From Nocardia uniformis NBRC 13702 (GTDB lineage Bacteria > Actinomycetota > Actinomycetes > Mycobacteriales > Mycobacteriaceae), in assembly GCF_001613345.1 (NCBI RefSeq), contig NZ_BDCE01000005.1, positions 1-64,000 of the forward strand: 64,000 bases of DNA. The letters run 5' to 3'. The position numbers and the translations under genes are program-made. Under the pieces are notes generated by a model. The model saw only the letters and a program-made list of their open reading frames with translations, had not been told where the DNA came from and did not search any database. Position 1 is the stretch's first letter, and every line of letters begins with the position of its first letter. Below, one piece after another: positions 23,942 through 30,632 of the stretch.

Positions 23942-25477
23942 GTGACGGTCTGGAATGAAGAAGTCGATGTGCTGGTCGCGGGGACGGGTGGCGGCCTCGC
24001 CGGTGCCTATACGGCGGCGCGCGAAGGACTGAGTGTGGCGGTTGTCGAGGCGACCGACAAATTCGGTGGCACCACGGCGTACTCGGGCGGCGGCGGTATG
24101 TGGTTTCCGGGCAATCCGGTGCTGCGGCGGGCCGGGGTGGACGACAGTTTCGAGGATGCGCTCACCTATTACCGTGCGGTGGTAGGGGATCGGACGCCGG
24201 TGGAGCTGCAGGAGACCTACGTGCGAGGTGGCGCGCGGGTGATCGAGTACCTGGAGCGCGACGAGTCCTTCGCATTCCACATGTACCCGTGGCCGGACTA
24301 TTTCGGTAAGGCGCCCAAGGCCCGGGTGGATGGGAAGCGACACATCGTTCCGGCACCACTGCGCGCGGCCGAACTGGGTGAGCTGAGCGAATCGGTGCGC
24401 GGGCCCCTGTCGACCGACCGCCATGGCGCTCCACAGCCGGAGTCGTTGATCGGTGGGCGGGCCCTGGTCGGGCGGTTCCTGCTGGCAATGTCGAAGTATC
24501 CCAATGTTTCGCTGCGCCGGAACGCACCGCTGGTGGAGCTGGTGGTCGAGGACGGTGGGGTGGTCGGTGCGATTGTCGAGGTCGAGGGTGTACGGACCGC
24601 GATCCGGACTCGAAGGGGAGTCCTGCTGGCGGCGGGCGGTTTCGAGGGCAACGACGAACTGCGGCAGCGCTTCGGCGTACCCGGCGTCGCACGAGACACC
24701 ATGGGTCCCTCGGGAAATCAGGGCAGGGCGCACGAGGCGGCGATGGCGGTCGGCGCGGATACCGATCTGATGGATCAGGCCTGGTGGTCGCCCGGCCTGA
24801 TCCATCCGGATGGTCGCGCGGCCTTCGCATTGTGGTTCACCGCAGGTATTTTCGTGAATCAGCGGGGCGAGCGTTTCGTCAATGAATCGGCCCCCTACGA
24901 CCGATTGGGCCGCGAGGTCATCGCGGGTATGGCCAACGGTTCGGTGACGCTGCCGTACTGGATGATCTACGACGACACCGCGGGTGTGGTCCCACCGGTG
25001 CAGGCCAGCAATGTGCCGATGGTCGAAACCGAGAAGTACATCGAGGCCCGACTGTGGCATACCGCCGATACCCTCGAGGAGCTGGCCGCGAAGCTCGACA
25101 TCCCGGGAGATAGCTTGGCCGCGACGGTTATTCGTTTCAACGAACTGGCCGACAAAGGCGTGGACGAGGATCTCGGGCGCGGCGACGAAGCCTACGATCG
25201 AGCCTTCACCAATGGCGCATCGCCACTGGTCCCGATCCGCAAGGGTCCGTTCCATGCGGCGGCCTTCGGTATCTCGGACCTCGGCACCAAGGGTGGTCTG
25301 CGGACGGATACGGCGGCGCGGGTGCTGGATACCTCGGGCGCTCCGATTCGGGGTCTGTACGCGGCGGGGAACACCATGGCGGCGGTCAGTGGCACCGCCT
25401 ACCCCGGCGGCGGCAATCCCATCGGCGCCTCGGTGCTCTTCAGTCACCTGGCCGTCCTGGACATGCTCGACCGTTAG
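23942..25477 (+). CDS. 3-ketosteroid-dehydrogenase-like FAD flavoprotein
   Basis: 511-residue flavoprotein of the succinate-dehydrogenase/fumarate-reductase fold. The FAD site is VDVLVAGTGGGLAGAYTAAR near residues 8-28, followed by ATDKFGGTTAYSGGGGMWFP. The C-terminal block AVSGTAYPGGGNPIGASVLF holds the Tyr and Gly that shape the active site in 3-ketosteroid delta-1-dehydrogenases. It probably introduces a double bond into a steroid A ring or a related ring ketone, in the cytoplasm. KstD paralogues are numerous in this group, so the exact regiochemistry cannot be assigned. The GTG at 23942 follows GAGGAG; the longer open frame upstream overlaps the previous gene and is rejected. A methyltransferase and another flavoprotein follow on the same strand. 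Confidence 0.85.
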   Translation: MTVWNEEVDVLVAGTGGGLAGAYTAAREGLSVAVVEATDKFGGTTAYSGGGGMWFPGNPVLRRAGVDDSFEDALTYYRAVVGDRTPVELQETYVRGGARVIEYLERDESFAFHMYPWPDYFGKAPKARVDGKRHIVPAPLRAAELGELSESVRGPLSTDRHGAPQPESLIGGRALVGRFLLAMSKYPNVSLRRNAPLVELVVEDGGVVGAIVEVEGVRTAIRTRRGVLLAAGGFEGNDELRQRFGVPGVARDTMGPSGNQGRAHEAAMAVGADTDLMDQAWWSPGLIHPDGRAAFALWFTAGIFVNQRGERFVNESAPYDRLGREVIAGMANGSVTLPYWMIYDDTAGVVPPVQASNVPMVETEKYIEARLWHTADTLEELAAKLDIPGDSLAATVIRFNELADKGVDEDLGRGDEAYDRAFTNGASPLVPIRKGPFHAAAFGISDLGTKGGLRTDTAARVLDTSGAPIRGLYAAGNTMAAVSGTAYPGGGNPIGASVLFSHLAVLDMLDR

Positions 25478-25513
25478 CCCGGTATCGGTCTCGGCCGTCC
25501 TACAGTCGATGTC

Positions 25514-26137
25514 ATGACTGAAGTCGCGAACGTGGTGCGGACGGCGTACGACAAGGTGGCGGAGCTGTATGCCGCCATGTACGAGCGGGCGCTCGGCCAG
25601 ATGCCGTTCGACCGCGCCATGCTCGGCGCATTCGCCGAGTTGGCGGCGGACACCGGCCCGGTCGCCGACCTCGGCTGTGGACCGGGGCGGCTCACCGGTC
25701 ACCTGCACGCTGTGGGGCTGGATGTATTCGGGGTGGATCTGTCCCCGGAAATGATCCGGCTGGCCCGCATCGCCCATCCCGAAATCCGGTTCGAGCAGGG
25801 CAGCATGGCGTCCCTCGACCTTGCCGACGGCGCACTGGGCGCACTCGTGGCCTGGTACTCCATCATTCACACCCCACCGGAACAACTCCCGACCATCCTC
25901 GACGAGTTCGCCCGCGTACTACGGCCCAATGGCCTTGCGCTACTGGCATTCCCGGTCACCGATGCGTCGGTGGAGGCCTTCGATCACAAGGTCGCCACCG
26001 CCTACCGCTGGTCGCCGGAGAGCCTGGCCGAACTATTGGACCGGCACGGCCTGCGCACCACCATGCGCATGGTGCGGGAGCCGAATGAGCTCGAGCGCGG
26101 CAGGCAGGCGTGCCTGCTGGTGGAGAAGGGCGCATGA
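25514..26137 (+). CDS. Class I SAM-dependent methyltransferase
   Basis: 207-residue methyltransferase. Motif I is VADLGCGPGRLTGHLHAVGL (near residues 48-67), followed by VFGVDLSPEMIRLARIAHPE with the acidic residue that holds the SAM ribose. FEQGSMASLDL is motif II and EFARVLRPNGLALLAFPV motif III. The family includes small-molecule methylases; the substrate is not predictable. It lies 36 bp after the KstD-like gene and overlaps the CrtI-like gene by ATGA (26134-26137), so it is probably part of a three-gene operon. Confidence 0.9.
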   Translation: MTEVANVVRTAYDKVAELYAAMYERALGQMPFDRAMLGAFAELAADTGPVADLGCGPGRLTGHLHAVGLDVFGVDLSPEMIRLARIAHPEIRFEQGSMASLDLADGALGALVAWYSIIHTPPEQLPTILDEFARVLRPNGLALLAFPVTDASVEAFDHKVATAYRWSPESLAELLDRHGLRTTMRMVREPNELERGRQACLLVEKGA

Positions 26138-27681
26138 GGCCGACCCGGGGCCGCTATGACGTGGTGATTGTCGGCGGTGGCCACAATGGTCTGGTCGCGG
26201 CGGCGTATCTGGCGCGGGCCGGGAAGTCGGTGCTGGTGGCGGAGCGGCAGCGGCACACCGGCGGGGCGGCGGTTTCGGAGCGGGTATTCGCCGGGGTGGA
26301 TGCGCGGTTGTCACGGTTTTCGTATCTGGTGAGTTTGCTGCCGGATCGGATTGTTCGGGATCTGGGGCTGCGGTTCGCGGTGCGACGGCGGCGCATTTCG
26401 TCGTATACGCCGGTGGGGACGGGTGGGCTGCTGGTGGACGGCGGGTCCGAGCAGCGAACCAGGGAGAGCTTCGGTCGATTGACGGGTTCGGACCGCGATT
26501 TCCGTGCGTGGCAGCGGTTTTACGAGGGTACCGGGGAGTTGGCGCGGCGGGTCTTTCCGACGCTGACCGAGCCGCTGCCGACGCGGACCGAGCTGCGCGG
26601 GGTGGTGGGCGATGACGCGGTGTGGGAGGCGGTGTTCGAGCGGCCGCTCGGGGAGGTGGTGGCGGCGACCTTCGCCGATGACACGGTGCGCGGGGTGGTG
26701 CTCACCGATGCGTTGATCGGGACGTTCACGCACGCGCACGATCCGTCGCTGCTACAGAATCGGTGCTTTCTCTATCATGTGATCGGCGGTGGGACCGGGG
26801 AGTGGAATGTGCCGGTCGGCGGGATGGGCGCACTGACGGACGCGCTGGCCGACGCGGCGCGGGCGGCCGGGGCCGAGATCGTAACCGGCTGCGCGGTGAC
26901 CGGTATCGAAACCGATGGCAGCACAGCGGAAGTCCGTTTCGACAATAGTGCGGTAGGTGCGAAGTATGTGCTGGCCAATGCCGCGCCGTACGAATTGGGG
27001 CATCTGCTCGGGCAACCCGTCCAGAAGCCCGAGGGTGCGCAGCTGAAGATCAATATGCTGTTGCGTCGGCTGCCCGCGCTGCGGGATACGACGATCGATC
27101 CGCGCGATGCCTTCGCCGGGACCTTCCATGTCGCCGAATCGGCCGCACAGCTCGAGCGCGCCTACGCGGAGGCTGCGTCGGGCCGAATCCCTTCCGCGCC
27201 ACCGTCGGAGATCTACTGCCATACCCTCACCGATCCGTCGATTCTGTCGCCGGAGCTGATCGCGCAGGGTGTGCACACCCTCACCCTGTTCGGATTGCAC
27301 ACTCCCGCGCGGCTTTTCGATAAGGATCCAGCCGGGGTGAAGGCTGCCCTGGTCGATGCCACGCTGGCAGAACTCGATTCGGTACTCGCCGAACCCATTC
27401 GCGACTGCCTGGCCCTCGACGGGAACGGCAACCCCTGTCTGGAAGCCAAATCGCCGCTCGATCTGGAGCGGGAGATCGGCATGCCCGGCGGCCATATCTT
27501 CCACCGCGATCTGGAATTCCCTTATCGCGCCGATGATTCCGACGAAAATCCGTCGACCCACTGGGGCGTTTCGACCCCGCATCGCAATATTCTCCTGTGT
27601 GGCGCTGGCGCGGTTCGCGGCGGCGGAGTCAGTGGTATCGGCGGTCACAATGCCGCCATGGCCGTCCTCGAAAGTCACTGA
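26134..27681 (+). CDS. Phytoene-desaturase-like (CrtI-type) FAD oxidoreductase
   Basis: 515-residue amine-oxidase/CrtI-fold flavoprotein. The N-terminal dinucleotide site is YDVVIVGGGHNGLVAAAYLA (residues about 8-28), and the FAD-binding C-terminus is HRNILLCGAGAVRGGGVSGI, followed by GGHNAAMAVL. LFLYHVIGGGTGEWNVPVGG-type sequence near residue 215 is typical of carotenoid-desaturase relatives. Whether the substrate is a carotenoid is doubtful, since no crtB or crtE neighbour is present. The start overlaps the methyltransferase stop by ATGA. It converges on the LysR gene at 27693 with a 12-bp gap. Confidence 0.85.
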   Translation: MRPTRGRYDVVIVGGGHNGLVAAAYLARAGKSVLVAERQRHTGGAAVSERVFAGVDARLSRFSYLVSLLPDRIVRDLGLRFAVRRRRISSYTPVGTGGLLVDGGSEQRTRESFGRLTGSDRDFRAWQRFYEGTGELARRVFPTLTEPLPTRTELRGVVGDDAVWEAVFERPLGEVVAATFADDTVRGVVLTDALIGTFTHAHDPSLLQNRCFLYHVIGGGTGEWNVPVGGMGALTDALADAARAAGAEIVTGCAVTGIETDGSTAEVRFDNSAVGAKYVLANAAPYELGHLLGQPVQKPEGAQLKINMLLRRLPALRDTTIDPRDAFAGTFHVAESAAQLERAYAEAASGRIPSAPPSEIYCHTLTDPSILSPELIAQGVHTLTLFGLHTPARLFDKDPAGVKAALVDATLAELDSVLAEPIRDCLALDGNGNPCLEAKSPLDLEREIGMPGGHIFHRDLEFPYRADDSDENPSTHWGVSTPHRNILLCGAGAVRGGGVSGIGGHNAAMAVLESH

Positions 27682-27692
27682 GCAGAAAGCGT

Positions 27693-28607
27693 TTACGATA
27701 GATTCGTGACATCGTCCGGTGCGCAGACCTCGAGGCAGCATTGGATGAAATCGCCGACCACCGGATTGGCGTCGGAGGAATCGGGCCAGGCGACCGCCAC
27801 GCGGCTGGGCCCGATCCCCCGGACCGGCCGGTAGACGATGCCCGGGCGGGGGTAGTAGCGGGCGGCGCTGGCGGGCGCGAAGCTGATGCCGAAGCCATTG
27901 CCGATGGCGGTGAGCCATTCGTCGGTGTTGTGCGCGATGGCCCCGATGATCACGGTATCGGCGGGGCGTTCATCGCCGCCGATCCAGAAGTCGCGCCACC
28001 AGCCGTTTTCGGGCGGCGAGGCGATGTACGCCTCGTGCCAGAGGTCCACGAAGTCGATCTCGTCCCGGGCCGCCAGTCGATGGTCGGCCCGCAGGACTAT
28101 CCAGCGTGGTTCGGCGAACAGCTCGCGGGTGCGATAGCGGTGGTCACCCGGGAAGGGCAGCCGGATCAGCGCGGCATCGACCTCACCGTCGTCCAGACCG
28201 GCGGACGGGTCGGTCCAGGCGTTCTGGCGCATATCGATACGCCAATCGGGATGTGCGCGCCGGAAGGCAGCGATAATCTCCGGGGTGAATTCGTTTGCGG
28301 CGCTGGCGATGAAGCCGATGCGCAGCAGCCGGGCGGCGCGACTGGCACCGCTCTTCGTTTCCCGCAGCATACGATCCCAGCCCGCGAGCAGACCCGCCGC
28401 GTGTTCGGCGAAGATCCGGCCGGGTTCGGTGAGGGTCATACCGCTGCGGGAGCGGGTGAACAGTTCCACGCCCAGTTGCTGTTCCAGGTATTTGATCTGT
28501 TTGGTGAGCGCGGGTTGCGATACGTAGAGGCGTTCGGCCGCGCGGGTGAGGTTGCCCTCGTCGGCGACGGCGGCGAAATAGCGCACCAGTCTGGTGTCGA
28601 TATCCAT
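27693..28607 (-). CDS. LysR-family regulator, second of a tandem pair
   Basis: 304-residue LysR regulator. The winged helix-turn-helix is MDIDTRLVRYFAAVADEGNL, TRAAERLYVSQPALTKQIKY and LEQQLGVELFTRSRSGMTLT (residues 1-60), followed by a periplasmic-binding-like effector domain. The start (28607) overlaps the stop of the upstream LysR gene by one base (TAATG). The two are close paralogues throughout, for example PFPGDHRYRTRELFAEPRWI versus PFPGQDEYHLRELFTEPRWI, and NTDEWLTAIGNGFGISFAPA versus NTDEWLMAIAKGFGVSFTPA. Effector and target are unknown; the convergent CrtI-like gene is not an obvious target. Confidence 0.92.
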   Translation of the reverse strand: MDIDTRLVRYFAAVADEGNLTRAAERLYVSQPALTKQIKYLEQQLGVELFTRSRSGMTLTEPGRIFAEHAAGLLAGWDRMLRETKSGASRAARLLRIGFIASAANEFTPEIIAAFRRAHPDWRIDMRQNAWTDPSAGLDDGEVDAALIRLPFPGDHRYRTRELFAEPRWIVLRADHRLAARDEIDFVDLWHEAYIASPPENGWWRDFWIGGDERPADTVIIGAIAHNTDEWLTAIGNGFGISFAPASAARYYPRPGIVYRPVRGIGPSRVAVAWPDSSDANPVVGDFIQCCLEVCAPDDVTNLS

Positions 28608-29527
28608 TACGACGGTCGCCGGTGTCCGTCGGCCGACTGGCCGATCACATCGGAGCAGCAGCGGATGAAATACCGCACCACCGGATCGGTTTCGGAGGCG
28701 TCGGGCCACACCACGGCGACGCGCGTCGGGCCGATGCCCTGGACGGGGCGGAACACCACGCCGGGCCGCGCGTGGGTGCGGGAGGTGGAGGCGGGGGTGA
28801 AACTCACGCCGAATCCCTTGGCAATGGCCATGAGCCATTCATCGGTATTGCGGGCAATGGCGCCGATAATGGCGGTATCGGCGGGCCGGGCGTCCAGACC
28901 CATCCAATAGTCGCGCCACCAACCGGTTTCCGCCGGGGAGGCGACATACGGCTCATCCCATAGCTCACGGAAGGCGATATCGTCGCGCTCGGCGAGCGGA
29001 TGGTCCTCCGGGAGCGCTATCCAGCGCGGCTCGGTGAACAGCTCACGCAGGTGGTATTCGTCCTGACCCGGAAACGGCAGGCGCAGCAGGGCTACATCCA
29101 CATCGCCCTCGTCGAGTCCGGCGGTGGGGTCGGTCCAGCCACCCTGCCGGATATCGACCTCCCAGTCGGGATGTAGCCGATGGAAGACCCGGACGATTTC
29201 GGGGATGTGCCCGTCCGCGGCGCTCTGCACACATCCCAGTCGCAATACGCAGGCCGCCCGGCTGGCATCGCTCTTGGTATCTCGCAGAATTCGGTCCCAC
29301 CGGGAAAGCAATGCCGGTACCTGTGCGGCGAGCACCTTGCCCGGCGCGGTGAGTGTCATGCCCGCCCGGGACCTGATGAACAGTTCCATACCCAGCTGAT
29401 TTTCCAGCTGCTTTATCTGGGTGGCCAGCGCGGGTTGGGCAACGTGGAGTCGCTGTGCCGCCCGCGGCAGGTTCTCGGTTTCCGCGACCGCCATGAAGTA
29501 ACGCAGCAGTCGCGTATCGATGTCCAC
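28607..29527 (-). CDS. LysR-family regulator, first of a tandem pair
   Basis: 306-residue LysR regulator with the N-terminal DNA-binding domain MDIDTRLLRYFMAVAETENL, PRAAQRLHVAQPALATQIKQ, LENQLGMELFIRSRAGMTLT. The effector domain keeps motifs shared with its tandem neighbour (DIRQGGWTDPTAGLDEGDVD, WWRDYW, GIGPTRVAVVWPD). The pair arose by duplication and stays translationally coupled through a TAATG overlap. Both proteins could form heterodimers or have split specificities. No divergent enzyme gene, the usual LysR target, is present; the upstream gene is a DHFR-like protein 126 bp away on the same strand. Confidence 0.92.
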   Translation of the reverse strand: MDIDTRLLRYFMAVAETENLPRAAQRLHVAQPALATQIKQLENQLGMELFIRSRAGMTLTAPGKVLAAQVPALLSRWDRILRDTKSDASRAACVLRLGCVQSAADGHIPEIVRVFHRLHPDWEVDIRQGGWTDPTAGLDEGDVDVALLRLPFPGQDEYHLRELFTEPRWIALPEDHPLAERDDIAFRELWDEPYVASPAETGWWRDYWMGLDARPADTAIIGAIARNTDEWLMAIAKGFGVSFTPASTSRTHARPGVVFRPVQGIGPTRVAVVWPDASETDPVVRYFIRCCSDVIGQSADGHRRPS

Positions 29528-29653
29528 ACCCTAAGGTTACGAACGCGTCTACCCCCAGGCACACCGCGGCGTCCGCGGCCGGGCCTCGCACCGGATGCTA
29601 TTCGCGATTCCGGCGCACCGTTATTGCGACACAGTGCGCTTTCCCGACACGAA

Positions 29654-30211
29654 TCAGTGGAAGCTCGGACGGACGACCGCGGGGGCGGTGACGCGGTAGG
29701 TGGTCAGCAGCACACCATTGTCGAGGGCCCTGTTCTCGCTCAGCTCCAGGGTGGCCTCGGCGTCGACCGATTCCCAGAGGCGGTCGCCCTTGCCGAGCAG
29801 GACGGGGTAGACGACCAGGCGGTATTCGTCGATGAGTCCATGGGCGTTGAGGAAGTGGACCAGCTTGCCGCTGCCGAAGACCAGCAGGTTCTGCTCGGCC
29901 TTCAGTTTGGCGATGGAATCGGCCAGGTCGCCCTCGATGCGGCTGGCATTCCATTCCAATTCGGACTGGGAGCTGGCGACGTGCTTGGGCATGCTGTTCA
30001 TCTTGTCCTTGTACCAACCCTCTTCCGGATGGGTCGGCCACGCGGAGGCGAATCCCTCGTAGGTGGTGCGGCCGAGCAGCAACGCGTCGACCTGCCGCAT
30101 CTCATCGCTCTTGTAGTCGGCGATGGCGTCGTTCCAGAACGGGGCGGTCCAGGCCGGATTCTCGATGATTCCGTCCAGCGAAACGAATTCGGCGACAACG
30201 ATCTTGCCCAT
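29654..30211 (-). CDS. RibD C-terminal/dihydrofolate-reductase-fold protein
   Basis: 185-residue protein of the RibD_C/DHFR superfamily. MGKIVVAEFVSLDGIIENPA begins the fold; ALLLGRTTYEGFASAWPTHP (near residue 50) binds the NADPH diphosphate region; NLLVFGSGKLVHFLNAHGLI (near 112-131), DEYRLVVYPVLLGKGDRLWE and a final strand complete it. Members reduce pterin or flavin precursors, but most standalone ones have unknown substrates. The ATG at 30211 has GAGGAAACC upstream; the open frame extends further but lacks the fold signature. It is monocistronic on the minus strand. Confidence 0.87.
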   Translation of the reverse strand: MGKIVVAEFVSLDGIIENPAWTAPFWNDAIADYKSDEMRQVDALLLGRTTYEGFASAWPTHPEEGWYKDKMNSMPKHVASSQSELEWNASRIEGDLADSIAKLKAEQNLLVFGSGKLVHFLNAHGLIDEYRLVVYPVLLGKGDRLWESVDAEATLELSENRALDNGVLLTTYRVTAPAVVRPSFH

Positions 30212-30632
30212 GGTTTCCTCACTCTCTCGGTACTTCCGCTTCAGCATGGCCGTGCGGTTTCGAACATGCAGACCGAACCAGCGGGAAATATTCATCGGTG
30301 CGCCACGGGATGAATTCAGCCGACGACCAGGGTGCTTTGTTGCGAAGAGTTCGCTGACCAGGGGCAGGAGGGTTCAGCCGAGGACCGGCAGTCCTGGGTC
30401 CGGTTCGGCCAGCCACACTCGCATGTGGGCCGGAGGGTTGCCAGGTGATTACGAAGACGGCGAACCAGACACGCCGGGCCGTCCTCGGCGATGGGCTCGT
30501 CCCCTCGCGTGGGTGCGACGGGTTACCGTAACCGACGAGTAGGTAATCGGGTCCGCCCGGTAACCGACCGCCCCCAACCGAGCCGACCATGGGACCGAGG
30601 CAGTTCCCACGATCCGAAAGCGCCTATAGGAC
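30212..30632. other. Intergenic region, no gene supported
   Basis: The 420 bp between the divergent DHFR-like and flippase-like genes contain only short shadow frames. No hairpin with a T-tract, tRNA or strong promoter was recognised. Promoters for both neighbours must lie here. Confidence 0.5.

Noticed and set aside
23786-25885. 699-codon open frame on the minus strand opposite the KstD-like gene
   Set aside because: High-GC DNA gives long antisense frames. The translation is His/Arg-rich without domains, while the plus strand encodes clear flavoprotein motifs.
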